NCBI GenBank assembly: GCA_000320545.1 | Contig: ADNK01000640.1 | Coordinates: 1-47,500, forward strand | Length of the DNA stretch: 47,500 nt | Reading direction: 5' to 3' | DNA from: Bigelowiella natans CCMP2755 | Taxonomy: Eukaryota; Cercozoa; Chlorarachniophyceae | Shown: positions 13,771-25,594 of the stretch, piece after piece | Layout of the letters: every line of letters begins with the position of its first letter | How positions within the stretch are numbered: the stretch's first letter is position 1 | The notes under the pieces: model-generated | Told to the model about the DNA's origin: nothing | Databases searched by the model: none | What the model saw: the letters and a program-made list of their open reading frames with translations, nothing else | Made by a program: the position numbers and the translations under genes

Positions 13771-15284
13771 AACACATGAAAGAACGTAAGTTTATTTCTT
13801 CATCCCTTTTACGCACAATCTAGGGGAGTCGTATGCAGGAATCTACGTCCCTACCCTTGCTCGCGAGATCATTGAGAACGAAAATGCGATCAACCTTAAG
13901 GGGTGGGCCGTAGGCGATGGATGCTTAGGAAACGATATCTTGTGCGGCAGTGGCAAGGATGCGTGGAAAGGCCCATATTTTACGGTACTACTCTCCATGG
14001 TTAGATGCCTAACCGTTAAGGAATTGCAGTTGTTACGAAAACTAGCAGCGTTTGCTTTCTGTCGCTGTGTTTCACCAATGTTAGTATACCAATACTATAA
14101 CGACGAAAACATATAGATCGAGTTCATGCATGGGCACGGCCAGTTCTCTGATAAGACCTACGAAGCCATCATGGTGAGGGGAAGAAAAGGGGGCAGGGCG
14201 AGGGAGGGGTTGGGGGGAAACAATCAAGTATTTGCTGAAAGCTGGGCATGATATATCCATTTGAAAAACGATTCTAACAGTCGACAGCCATGGATGTTTT
14301 TGTCCTTCAAGCCAACTCTCTGTTCCTTCATAAAATCCTTGTTGTTGAATCTATGCAGCAATGAATGTGCAGCTGACCTATTGGTCACACCCATCCTCCA
14401 TTTTCTCACCATCCACCCCCCTTTTTTGCATCATCTCGACGAATCATCAGAGTGTGTGCTCCAAGGACGAACTCATCTATGGAGTCACAGAGAAGGCATG
14501 CTCTGATCTCATCGACAGGTATTGTTGCTTTTCCCCGCTGCCTGTTGTTGTTATCGTTGTTGTTGTTGCTGTTGTTGTCGTTGTTGCACCTCCTGAATTC
14601 AAACTCCCGGCACCACATTAGGCGATCATTGCTATAATGGTACGATACATAAAAATGTGCATATTAAAACCGTTCTATTTCCCTCTCCTCCTCCTCCTCC
14701 TCCTCCTCCTCCTCCTCCTCCTCCTCCTCCTCTCTTACAGAATGCATCAGGAGCTTGGCGGCTATTACTCGTACAACCTCTACGACGAATGCTGGTAACA
14801 CGGGTGCAGTGCAGTACTTGTATTTTTGGTTCCCCTTGGCGCGAGAAGTGTCCTTGCTGCTTTTTTGTGTAAATACAGAGGTGTACTCTAGATGTGTACA
14901 TGTGCATGTGTGTGTGCGCATATATTTCTATCGCGGAGTACTACACACATCCCAGTGTGGGTGTTTGTAGCTATGCCGCTGGCAATTGACACTGCCGAAT
15001 TTGTCGTTGGCTGCTGCTGCTGCTGCCGTGTGCAAAGGTACGAGAACGACCTCATGTTGAAGGAAACGTTGGCTGGGAGCCGCAGCTACTGGGGTCCGCC
15101 GCGTCTGACGAGCACCAGTGCTGCAGGAGACGGGAAGGGTTTCAAGGCTGGACTGAACGACTATCCTTGCGGGGGTCCAGGTCGCTCCGATGATCATCAG
15201 ATCTTAAACAATGGACGATTACGATTACGACGACGACGACGATTAGCAATGATAATCTCCTTACCCTGCTTGTAACTTGATGGC

Positions 15285-15321
<37 letters not shown>

Positions 15322-17115
15322 GGAATGAGGACGATGATGATAATCCTTTGCAACGAATGGGGTATACATTAATGCATTCGCTTTTATTCTTTAAGAAATG
15401 GGAGGACGGAGGGTAACAGTAATGTGTTTGGGGTCTTAACCCCTCCACGTGTGCTTACTTTCCCTTTCTTTGATTTATTTCTCGTCATCTTCTGAGCTCC
15501 TTGCTATTACATATGAAGGGGCTCTAAAAAAGTGGATGGGTCACTCGGCTGTTAAGACTGCCCTGCACGTTCCGCAGGATGCCTTCTTCTTCAGGTGAAA
15601 GCAGCAGCTCCATCATCACCATAAAAAAACAACAACAACAATAACAACAATAACTACGTTGACGACGACAACTCAGGGGGAATGTTGGGTTGATTTGGGA
15701 ATGCATACTGCTATATCTCATCATGCATTCACAATATGACGTTCAGTGGTGACAATGGCGCCGGCTTCGTGTACAATCTTACCGAGCCGAACCTCTCCTC
15801 CTTCTACAAAACGGTAGGAAGAAGAAGAAGAAGACGAAGAAAAAGGCATATACTTCCGCTGTTGTTGTCGCTAGTGATACATAAGTCTCACCGACCTCTC
15901 CTACATATGAGACTTTACGATATTACACTAATACCACCACAACGAATTAACTCTACTACATATTTTGTTGGTTACTGTGTGCTGCCGGGCTTCAGACGGC
16001 GGAGAAGAGCGCGTACAGGGTTCTTATCTACAACGGAGACACGGACCCCGGCTTGAATAGGTGCTGCCTGCCTACAAGTATTTTCATGTTGCCGTTGGAT
16101 AAAGTGATGACGTTGATGGTGGTGTTGATGGCGATGTTGTTGATGATGATGATATTACGATTGACGGAATTGAATGATGCTGGTGATGCACGATGATCTC
16201 GCTCACGTTGCGATGTCGGTGCAGCTTCGTCATGCAGAACTGGACCAGAGCGCTCGGGTTGAAGGTAGAATTCAACGAGGAAGGGAGAGGAGGAAGGAGG
16301 AGGTGTATCTTATATCAGGCCGCCATATCCCCTGTCTGGCGAACAATTGTTCGTGAGGCCCACATCGAAGAAACTTCCAGGCGTTTTTAATCTTATTTCA
16401 TCCCCTACTCCCCCCCCCCCCCCTTTTTAGGAGGTAGAAGGCTGGCGCCCCTGGACTCTCGACGGCAGGCAACGAGTAATGTTTCCTGCGAGCCAAATTA
16501 CCTCTTAGTGCGGCAGTGATATTATTCTCCTGGGCCATCACCATCTCACAATGATTCTCTCCTGATGGTGCGATTGATCATCAGATGGGCGGGTACGTGA
16601 CTCGTTACGAAGGCAACTTTGACACGTTGACAATCCGAGGGAGCGGGCATATGGTGCCGGAGTTCAAGCCACGGTAAGTCAACTCGCGAGCAAGCAGCAT
16701 CTGCCACACACGCCACGCATGGCACGACACTTCGTATGTGTACGATGGAAAGATACAGATATTTGGTCCAACGGCTCTTCTGTGAATCAGATCAAATTTT
16801 GCCTTGCCCGCCAATGTCGTGCAGCAGCGGTGGGAGTGTGCGTGTCGCATCGCACAGCATCATTAGAAACTATTACAACTATCGGAGTTAACAAGCTCTT
16901 GGAGCAGTGATAGTGGTGGTGTGATGGTGGTGGTGGTGCTGATGTGAAGTAGACTGTTAAGGGAAGCAATCATTGGAATAATCATGTTGACATGATTATT
17001 CGAGGCGTTATGACATTACCTCACCACTCCCCACTAATATCTGCACATTAGAGCGGCTCTGGAATTCCTTTCCCGCTGGTTAAAGAACGAAGAGTGGCAG
17101 CGCTACCAAGCATAA
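12537..17115 (+). CDS. Serine carboxypeptidase, peptidase family S10, secreted or vacuolar
   Basis: Nineteen exons join with matching phases to 502 aa: 12537-12692, 12773-12821, 12903-13006, 13085-13198, 13337-13373, 13463-13535, 13646-13692, 13824-13984, 14117-14173, 14451-14518, 14741-14794, 15038-15180, 15519-15594, 15747-15813, 15996-16060, 16225-16264, 16431-16475, 16585-16673, 17052-17115. Residues 1-19 are a signal peptide ([19 protein letters not shown]). The family hallmarks are all present: oxyanion-site [10 protein letters not shown] (80-89), nucleophile Ser196 in GESYAG, Asp419 in NGDTDPGLN, and His474 in [11 protein letters not shown]. The enzyme removes C-terminal residues from peptides at acid pH in lysosome-, vacuole- or secretory-type compartments. 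The length is normal for the family. Of two adjacent ATGs the first was taken. Several introns carry microsatellites just before the acceptor. The triad is intact, so the protein is predicted to be active. Confidence 0.93.
13277..13320. repeat. (GT)n microsatellite in carboxypeptidase intron
   Basis: A pure GT tract a few bases before the acceptor at 13336. Other tracts in the same gene are (AG)n at about 13722-13766 and (CTC)n at about 14687-14731, the latter ending nine bases before an acceptor. Confidence 0.9.
15281..15320. repeat. (GAT)n trinucleotide repeat in carboxypeptidase intron
   Basis: A tandem GAT/ATG tract of about 13 units in the intron between exons 15038-15180 and 15519-15594. 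It is not coding in the assembled gene. Confidence 0.85.
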
Positions 17116-17177
17116 CTATTGTGTTCCCAAGATGATTCAAATTCACCAAAAAAAAATGTTGCGAAGTTCTCTCTCTC

Positions 17178-17223
<46 letters not shown>

Positions 17224-18245
17224 GTGTGTGTGTGTGTGTGTGTTGAAAATAAGATATAGTGTAGCTCAGTTCAAGCTGGTGGCTGATTGCATGCCCATCA
17301 ATTGTCCGACTGCTGAAATACACAACTCATCTTCATATTTCTTTTACACATATACCGCCTTGCTTCAGCGTGCGGCGCAGCGTCGGTATCACTACGCACG
17401 CGGTGATGGTTGTGCTGGCCTATGTACGCACCGGTGCAAAGTATAAATAGCGTCCGAGACACACATATTTGCATGTATGACATCATGGCAACAGCATCTG
17501 TCAGCTGCTGGCACTTGCTGTTCCTCCACGTGGCCATAACCTTTATGTACTGTACAACTGACACTATATATACTAGCTAGATCTGCAGGGATTCACACCT
17601 TGCGAGCTAGTCGCTTCGTATGTCAGATGTAATTGCACATGCATGTATGCGAATGCATACCTTAGATCGAGACACAGAACAGCATGCTCATGTGGCGCAC
17701 ACACATGCATAGTGAGGAATCAGCTCACTGCCACATGGGAAACACGCACTGCTGAGCAAAGCATGCGCGACATTCAAGACCGAAACAACATGCACACATT
17801 TGATTGCATGAAACACATCATGCTATAGCTGGCTAGCTGGATGGCGGAGACCAATAGATTTAATGTTAGCGCTGACAACGGATGAATTACACAGCTCAAG
17901 ACAGCTAGCTACATGAGGATGACCATTGAACAAATTTATTAATTTGATTAATTGCATCCGTCATATAATCGTCTTACGTATGTAGGCCTCCATTGTAGAC
18001 TGCACTGCTTTTGTCACTTTGTTGATTCCTGCGCTCAGCGCTGATTGCTAGCCAGCTACGTACACGGCACCAATTGTTGCATGTAAAAATGATATTGTAC
18101 GTACTACACGCGGCATGAGCTATGCTTCAATCGTTCTCGAAAATGGCTACATTTGGAGTAGATTCTTGACTTTACACTTATTTTTAAATAATTGCATAAC
18201 ATGACTACAGCGCTCGCGACGAATAACGACATCATCATTGATCGA
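17116..18245. other. Intergenic region between convergent genes
   Basis: It lies between the carboxypeptidase stop and the stop of the minus-strand gene at 18246. It holds a (CT)n-(GT)n compound microsatellite at about 17176-17241 and, from about 17570 to 18060, many CTAG/GCTAGC/GCATGC palindromes. No gene or RNA gene was recognised. Confidence 0.6.
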
Positions 18246-18923
18246 TTAGTTCCACGCTCGACTCTCCACTGTATTGAACGCCAGGTTTGTAGAATTACTC
18301 AATTTACCCTGCGTGGAAATCACAGCCAAATATTTAGGAAAGAGTGATGGTGCAGTTGAAGGATCCCCACAGGATTATGCTCATATTACGTGTCAGATTC
18401 ATGCCCTACCGTCTTCTGTATCAGTTTGACAGCATGCTTTGGTATTCCCAAGATTCCCTTATTGCCCTTCGATGCTTCAGCCTTTATAACCTACAAATAA
18501 GATCATGTAAATGACGAGCGAAATAACCATGGTGGACATTGCAAGCTGTTTTTACGCAAATGTTTTTAAATCACAAAAGAACGTCATTTTGGGTCGAGAG
18601 ACATCTATCTGGAATGTGACATCCAAGGTACCCGATAATTACAATTACGGCGGCAAATTATGTTTGAAAGCAGAAGATGAATCGTTTCGAGGTACTACCC
18701 TACAGAAAACCGGAACTTTGATTGTTTCTTCGCCATAGTCACAAAACGACCTCACAGTGATGTAGCTATTATCATCAAAAGCATTTATAGGATCAAATGA
18801 AGCACTGTTCTTAACGAATGTCACTTAAATTCTAATCATTCCCTCCTCTCGAGATACTGTCTATCGCAACCACGGCTATTTAAATGGATACGTGGACGAA
18901 TGTGGCCTCTCCGACACCAGTAG

Positions 18924-18967
<44 letters not shown>

Positions 18968-19199
18968 GGCGTCTGTTTCTAGATGTGTCTAGTGAATAAT
19001 CGAAAGTATAAAAAAAGAAGAGAAGAATATTGAGTAATACAAGGAGAAGACCACACCCTGTTTTTTCTCCAGGTTTTTGTTTTCCAAAGAAACTAACGAT
19101 GGTCTGAACGAGGAGAAGAAGAGATACATCCACACATACGTGTTCATTTTACGGAAAGTATAGAGAACGGGAATGACGATGACTTGAAGAAACGGCGAG

Positions 19200-19239
<40 letters not shown>

Positions 19240-19419
19240 ATTTTATACTCTTTTACTTGCACAGAACACTTAGATACAATACACAATATGAAACGACATG
19301 ATGCTCTCCTCCTGGCTCCAAGACAGTCTTTTTAAAGCTTCCTGAAAACGTATGTACGCGAATCAGTAAAGGGTGTATGCGTTGTGTGTGTGTGTGTGTG
19401 TGTATGTGTGTGTGTGTGT

Positions 19420-19472
<53 letters not shown>

Positions 19473-20361
19473 GTGTGTGGGCTGTGCATGGGGCATTTGA
19501 GAAGACAAGAATGTTGAAAACTCACCGTGTATAAACGGGGCCTGACGGAATGAAACGTCCACATGCAATAAGCACAAATATCTTGATTTGACCTGCGAAG
19601 AGTAGCGATATCAATTACATGACAAGCACTCCCCATCGAGCAGCGAGCTGACAGGCAGTCTCACAGAACAACACATGGTGTAAGCATCTTGGAACAGCAA
19701 CGACTTTACAGGGGACGCAAAAGTGCTGATGTATGGTGTTTTGCCGGCGCTCACCGTTATCTTATATTTGTACTGAGCGGTAGTCGAGCACATCACGACC
19801 CCCATGTTGAGCGCCTATTATAAAGTCAGAGCTCCGTTCACATTGCTGGCGATACCAACATTGATTCTAGATTGCGGCTCGAAATCGGAAAAGGAATGTT
19901 TGTTGTTGTTGTGAGTCGTTGTCATTGTCACACGTCTGTGCAACAAAGGTCCATACAAAATAATGCAGCGGCATGAGTATCCGCCAACTGTACACATGAG
20001 CTCTTCTCACCCGTGACTTGTATCCAAACCAGTTTGTTTTCTTCGGCCGTTTGGCCACTGAGGGGATGATGATGATCGGGTATTTAACATGCTGACTCGA
20101 AACAGAAAGTCAAAGCTGCTTGCAAGCACAGGCATGTGCTTCAACGATAATTTAAACAGACGCTACACTAAAAAGATTGGTTGTATGGATAGACAGACGG
20201 ACGGACGAACTTACAGGGTGGCAGTTGCTGGGCATTATCTCTAATATGGCGCATACATCGTAATCAGAGACGCAGAAGAACTAGCACGAAAGCATTCGAA
20301 TTTGAAAGTGTCGAGAGGTGAGGGAGAAGGAAAAAAATTAATAACGGGTAGGCGATCAGAT

Positions 20362-20411
<50 letters not shown>

Positions 20412-21190
20412 GTTGAGGTCGTGTGTGTGTGGGGGGGGGGGGGGGGGGGGGGGTAAAAATTCCCTTTTTTTTTTTTTAAGAACTCCCACTAGCTATTTTT
20501 GAATCCCTTCTACCAACCTATATGGGTACGGGTCCAAAAATACCGCAACATCGACAAACTTGTTCTTTGGGTACTGCATGTGGTTATCCGACATAGTAGG
20601 AGGAGAAGCGACAAGAGTAAAGCAGTCAACAACCAGCTCAGATGGACTCGAGAGATTGACATGGGAACGAAGACATAAACACAAATTTGGAGCATTTCCA
20701 GATTGGGAACAAAAATACTTATGCAATTATTACTGCTATCACTAGTATATACTTCTACACACTACCTTTGCTTGTGGACTGGTGGCTTCGAATTCAAACT
20801 GTGGAGTTATCGTAACAATCGCAATGTGAAACTTTGGAATCATTGCATCTCGGCGAAGTAGAGTTTGACAACTTTAGAGAACATTCGTATAGAAGCCGCA
20901 GTGTTCTTCGTCGTCATTTATTATCAAATAGAAGGGTAATGGCAGCATAAATTATAGTATACTGGTTTATTTACATCAAGCTGCGGTGTGCTGAGCGTGC
21001 TGTGGGTACTGCGCAAGAAATGATCCTACAAATACAGCACACAAGTTTGTGTGAAGATTACAAATATATTATTAACACACGCGATCAATTTGGACGTGTT
21101 GTTTATCGAGAGAAAGATAGAGAGAGGGAACAAGGGGAAAAGGAAAAGATGGAATAGGAAACTATTCCTTTCATGATTGTGACACACACA

Positions 21191-21225
<35 letters not shown>

Positions 21226-21629
21226 GGAGAGAGAGTAGAAGCAAGCGAAGCCAAATCCGATAGAAGATGGAAAACGCGAGAATTTTAAGATCATATGAAA
21301 TTCACCTTCGCTTCATCCAGATATTTGGCTCTTTCGACCAATGCACGTATGGAACCTGGAAGCACTGCATCAACTACTTTGGAGGACGAACTGATTTCTT
21401 CGTTCGCAGCTTCCATTGGCTTCGCTTCAGTGCCTTTTGTTTCTTCTTTAGTTTCAGTACCGCCTGCTTCTACTTCACTCGTCGTCGCCTCAGTATCTTT
21501 CTCCTCCTTCGTTTCGTTTTCTCCACTGGTCTCCTGGGCTTTGCTATTCTCCTCCTCCCCCTTTTCCACCTCTTCTGGTGGTGGATCAGCCGTTGTTTGG
21601 GCGTCCCCGCCGACGTGCTTCTTGTCCAT
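18246..21629 (-). CDS. Unrecognised 15-exon protein, 386 aa
   Basis: Fifteen exons join in frame: 21629-21306, 21025-21010, 20848-20766, 20636-20518, 20240-20215, 20057-20011, 19877-19842, 19814-19755, 19703-19665, 19592-19526, 19341-19257, 19103-19057, 18823-18756, 18490-18410, 18308-18246 (TAA). Total 1161 nt. Residues 1-80 are a disordered Glu/Thr/Lys-rich tail. The rest alternates beta-prone strands, such as IPKFHIAIVTITPQFEFEA, FVDVAVFLDPYPYR and VTFVKNSASFDPINAF, which suggests a beta-sandwich-rich cytosolic protein without a signal peptide or membrane helix. I do not recognise the family. The 16-nt exon 21025-21010 is the weakest call; a 51-nt alternative ending at 20975 keeps the phase but then needs a different next exon. 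Element A begins about 120 bp upstream of the ATG, so this gene's promoter or 5' leader may have been hit. Confidence 0.7.
18925..18964. repeat. (GT)n microsatellite
   Basis: A pure GT tract in an intron of the 18246-21629 gene. Related tracts in the same gene are (GA)n at about 19204-19238, (GT)n plus (GA)n at about 19384-19462, (GA)n at about 20363-20411, a run of about 22 G at about 20431-20453, and (CA)n-(GA)n at about 21181-21234. Confidence 0.9.
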
Positions 21630-22229
21630 TCTTATGTCTAAGATGAAACCCCCACGCAATCAACGAACGATGAAAGCGAATCCTCCGCCCCCAACACTCA
21701 ACACAAAAAACCTGGGCAGGCTCGAATGTACAGTTATTATCTAGATTATTTAAGAAACAGTTCTTAATATGCACATGCGCGTAAAGTATATTGCGACTTG
21801 ACAATATCTGCATTCTTGTATTTGTTGTAATTGTTGTTTTCTTTATTTCATCAGCTTCGATACAATACGAAATAAAATCCTAAAAAGGTTTCCTAAATTA
21901 AAGGTCTTAACTAGGTTTGGTATAATTATGGTGGGTTGACTGTAGTTCTATTTTCTGTTTTACTTTTATTTTTAATCTACAGTGATCTACAATGATTCAC
22001 AGCTATAAACCCGGTCTATATTTCTTTCAAGGGTATTGTTTTTATTGTTGTCTGGTATTATTTTATATTTTTTAAACTAATATTAAAAATGGAAAGCTAT
22101 AGTGATATTTCCGAATTTGATAATGAAACTAATTTATCAAACTTCTTCTTAAAATGCGCCATAACTGGAGTGCTTATATTTATCTTCTTTTACTCGTATC
22201 TATCTCCCTTCATTTATATTTAATCTCGG

Positions 22230-22600
22230 GTTGGTCAAATTCCCAGAGGCTCTCCTGTGTTTTATATTTCCAATAACTGACCCACAAAAGTCTCGAGTTG
22301 GTCAAATTCTCAGAGACTCTCCTGTGTTTTATATTTCCAGTAACTGGCCCAGAAAAGTCTCGAGTTGGTCAAATTCTCAGAGACTCTCCTGTGTTTTATA
22401 TTTCCAATAACTGGCCCACAAAAGTCTCGAGTTGGTCAAATTCTCAGAGACTCTCCTGTGTTTTATATTTCCAGTAACTGGCCCACAAAAGTCTCGAGTT
22501 GGTCAAATTCTCAGAGACTCTCCTGTGTTTTATATTTCCAATATCTGGCCCACAAAAGTCTCGAGTTGGTCAAATTCTCAGAGACTCTCCTGTGTTAAAA
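22230..22600 (+). repeat. 67-bp minisatellite in element A
   Basis: Five to six head-to-tail units of 67 bp, each containing CTCGAGTTGGTCAAATTCTC and a stretch reading TTTATATTTCCAATAACTGG. Units differ by single bases (CCAATAACTG against CCAGTAACTG; CACAAAAG against CAGAAAAG). Isolated units recur at 22702-22810. Confidence 0.95.
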
Positions 22601-22617
22601 GTGGAATTAGGTAATTC

Positions 22618-22700
22618 ATTCTGGAAACCATCCTAGTGCATCCTGCCCAGTTAAACCGGACCCATTGGACCCATTGGACCCACTTGGACCCACTTGGACT
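22618..22700 (+). repeat. Short GGACCCATT/GGACCCACTT tandem
   Basis: Four to five units of about 10-12 bp (GGACCCATT, then GGACCCACTT) between two minisatellite blocks of element A. No coding function is evident. Confidence 0.7.
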
Positions 22701-23349
22701 CACTTCGAGTTGGTCAAATTCTCAGAGACTCTCCTGTGTTTTATATTTCCAATAACTGGCCCACAAAAGTCTCGAGTTGGTCAAATTCTCAGAGACTCTC
22801 CTGTGTTTTACAAATTAAGTTCAGCCCTACCTTCTACAGAAATAATCACTGCGTAACCAGGGTAGGTTCGTGGGCCAGTTTAAAATTGGAGATATGAAAC
22901 ACAGGAGAGTCTCTGGAAATTTGACCAACTCGAGATAATCCTGGGATATATATTATTTTAAGGATAAGTATAAATAAAGACCAATTAATGCAAAATTATA
23001 CCCTTTACACGAGTTTTATGTAAAAAGGGATATTTGCGGAATATCGAAATAAGTCAAAATTAAACCCTATAAATACCCATATTAGACAAATATTTGAGTT
23101 TTATAGTAGATATACTGGGTACGACTCGTATATATAGAAGAAATTATTAGGTTTAGAGAGATAAATACAAAATTACAAGATTTTACAAGACTTAAAACAA
23201 ATTACAGAGAAACGAAATGTAAATTTCCAAAAGCAAAATATAGTTGTCGCGGTCGTGAATTATAGACCATGCATATTAAGAACTGTTTCTTAACCGCATG
23301 ACAAGACGACATCACCCCTCGATCCGATCCAGAGAGCATTTAGGAAACG

Positions 23350-24473
23350 ATGTACGACAACATGGAAGTCAACCGAAGCAACAGCAACGCAAAGAGCCCT
23401 ACCATGACCTGGGTTTTGTTAGGGTTTGTGGGGTTGTTTTCCATCATTGCTTTGATTATTGCTTCGGTGGCTATGCATAAGGCAGGAAACTGTTCATGTA
23501 ACTCCGGCAGCGACACGACATCCATCGACCGCATCTCTGGCTCAACCAGCTTCAACGCATTTACAACCTATTGGGAGGCTTATGATGGTAATTCGTATTG
23601 AAATTCTCTCGATGAAACGGGGAAATAAACCTCCGATGATAATATTTTTAAACATTATGCTTACCATTTACAAGATACGTGTGTTATAATTTTTTTGGCA
23701 TCTCCCCCATCCCCCCATCTCCTGAAGAGGCCAATTGGAAGAAGACTGTGGCCGATGATATAAAATTCGAGATCGATAAGATTCAAGGAAGCGCACGCAC
23801 GGGAAAAGACAACGTCTGGAGCTTTCGAATGGGACTTTCTTCCGACCCGAACGGCCAGCTCACTTGGACCAACACGTACGATAGTTATTTCTACGATCCC
23901 GACCAGAACACTCTTTTGGCGCGAATGATTTCGATCTTGCGCAACACCGGAGAGACGATGCAAGTTGGGTGGTGGACTTGCAAATTCAATTCTGAAGGCA
24001 AGATCTCATCAATGTCCCAGAAGGTAATCTGGGCTAGCTGGCTCGTCGGATACTCCAACCAACAGAGCACTGCGGATAAGATATCAGGCAAATATGGTTT
24101 CAACGCATTTACGACTGCTTGGGAGAACTATGATGAAACAACTTGGAAGTCGATTGTCGCCGACGATATTAATTTTGGCATCGATCAGATAAATAGCAGC
24201 TTCATCCAGGGCAAGGAGAATGTATGGGCATTCCGCAAGACCTTGCAAAACGGCACCAACTCTCGGCTTGCGTGGACGAACACTTATTCAAACTTCCTTA
24301 TCGATCCATCCAACTCTTCGATCCTCCATGCACAAATGACCAGCTACATCAAAGCCACGGGCCAGACGATGCAGCTTGGTAAGTGGGTTTGCGAGTTCAA
24401 CCAGCAAGGGAGAATTCGCAAAATGCGGCAGAACGTCCTGTGGGCTAGCTGGTTGAACTCAACTTCAAGCTGA
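23350..24473 (+). CDS. Membrane-anchored protein with two tandem NTF2/SnoaL-like domains
   Basis: Two exons, 23350-23587 and 23728-24473 (140-bp GT-AG intron, phase 1), give 327 aa. Residues about 18-42 are a single hydrophobic helix after a short polar N-terminus, suggesting a signal anchor. A Cys/Ser linker follows, then two clear repeats starting at residues 68 and 204. They share FNAFTT-W-YD, W--VADDI-F-ID-I, K-NVW-FR, LTWTNTY/LAWTNTY, DP, TG-TMQ-G-W-C-FN--G and VLWASWL. The opening (aromatic helix, W, DD, F) fits the cone-shaped NTF2/SnoaL fold, which serves many small-molecule enzymes and binding proteins. The substrate cannot be predicted. The gene is intact and sits between inverted elements A and B, only 57 bp from the end of A. 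The duplication is certain; the fold call is inference. Confidence 0.75.
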
Positions 24474-24617
24474 AGTCAATCAAGCTGTCATGGAGTTGGT
24501 TCCAATTTTCTGTGACAGACATGCGTTAGTGCGGAATGCCTTCGATGCGATGCAATGCGATGATGTGACATGCACTGGCTAGCTAGTGCATTGAGGATGT
24601 GCGGTACTACTGACTAG

Positions 24618-24869
24618 CTAGCTAGGGCTAGAGGGTAGGATGCGCACAATAGACATGTAACTCTTCTCAACCTCATCACGAATTTTCTGAATCCTTTCAT
24701 CATTGAGAAGAAAATCAACGATATCGTTATGACACATCTCATTAGCCCAGTCCAATGCGGTTTGGCCTAGTGCAAAAAGCAAACAACAATTGCATGGCAC
24801 AACAGCAGTATCAGCCTACATCATCTAGCCAACAAATCAACCTACCATCGATTTTGCAACCACAAAACA
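24618..24869 (-). pseudogene. 3' exons of an ankyrin-repeat gene, truncated beside element B
   Basis: The exon 24766-24618 (TAG stop) reads GQTALDWANEMCHNDIVDFLL, the typical ankyrin helix-loop-helix, then a Lys/Glu helix to the stop. An upstream exon ending at 24846 (tentatively 24869-24846) supplies CGCKIDG and joins in phase 1 to complete the repeat. Further exons should lie to the right, but element B begins at about 24965, after a (TAG/TAC)n tract. The gene therefore looks cut off by B, or its remaining exons lie beyond it. The partner and role are unknown. Confidence 0.6.
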
Positions 24870-25149
24870 CTCAACAAACCTACTAACCACCCCAAATCCG
24901 TTTGTGTGTACTTTTTCTGCTATGCCTAATTCTACTACCACTACTACTGCTACTACTACTACTACTCGTATTACTATCCACTCAAAACTCAATATTTGTC
25001 TAATATGGGTATTTATAGGGTTTAATTTTGACTTATTTCGATGTTCCGCAAATGTCCCTTTTTGCATAAAACTCGTGTAAAGGGTATAATTTTGCATTAA
25101 TTGGTCTTCATTTACACTTATCCTTAAAATAATATGTATCCCAGGATTA

Positions 25150-25590
25150 TCTCGAGTTGGTCAAATTTCCAGAGACTCTCCTGTGTTTCATGTCTCCAAT
25201 TTTAAACTGGCCCACGAACCTACCCTGGTTACGCAGTGATTGTTTCTGTAGAAGGTAGGGCTGAATTAAATAGTAGGAGGGGGGTATTCATATTTCTATA
25301 CATAAAGGTCTCGAGTTGGTCAAATTTCCAGAGACTCTCCTGTGTTTCATGTCTCCAATTTTAAACTGGCCCACGAACCTACCCTGGTTACGCAGTGATT
25401 ATTTCCATGGAAGGTAGGGCTGAACTCAAATGGTAGGAGGGGGGTATTCATATTTCTACACACAAAGGTCTCGAGTTGGTCAAATTTCCAGAGACTCTCC
25501 TGTGTTTCATATCTCCAATTTTAAACTGGCCCACGAACCTACCCTGGTTACGCAGTGATTATTTCTGTAGAAGGTAGGGCTGAACTCAAT
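25150..25590 (-). repeat. 159-bp satellite units in element B
   Basis: Three units, each containing CTCGAGTTGGTCAAATTTCC, a stretch reading TTTTAAACTGGCCCACGAAC and a stretch reading CCTACCCTGGTTACGCAG. They are the reverse complement of the array in element C. Confidence 0.9.
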
Positions 25591-25594
25591 TTGT

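Larger units (their letters stand above)
21750..23293. mobile_element. Element A: TTAA-flanked element with palindromic ends
   Basis: The left end reads TTAAGAAACAGTTCTTAA followed by TATGCAC; the right end is its reverse complement (TGCATATTAAGAACTGTTTCTTAA). Both ends stop at TTAA, so a TTAA target duplication is possible. The 18-bp end is itself a stem-loop (TTAAGAA/TTCTTAA around ACAG). The interior is AT-rich: about 480 bp of unique left sequence, a 67-bp minisatellite, a copy of the 159-bp unit near 22830-22940 in the opposite orientation, and about 350 bp of unique right sequence shared with element C. No transposase frame was seen, so it looks non-autonomous. Its open frames are translations of the minisatellite. 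Confidence 0.8.

Noticed and set aside
20794-20871. Terminal exon ending the minus-strand gene early (reading SNSTSPRCNDSKVSHC)
   Set aside because: It would stop the gene before a long series of phase-compatible exons; the alternative 20848-20766 keeps all later exons in frame.
22230-22600. CRISPR-like regularly spaced repeats
   Set aside because: Units are contiguous with no unique spacers, and the context is eukaryotic; this is a minisatellite.
22365-22897. Open frames of 60-77 codons repeating a VKFSETLLCF-type motif
   Set aside because: They are translations of the 67-bp minisatellite. The unit is 67 bp, not a multiple of three, so the frame cycles through three readings.
21750-23293. 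Element A as an LTR retrotransposon or solo LTR
   Set aside because: Ends are inverted and palindromic rather than TG...CA, and no primer-binding site or polypurine tract was seen.
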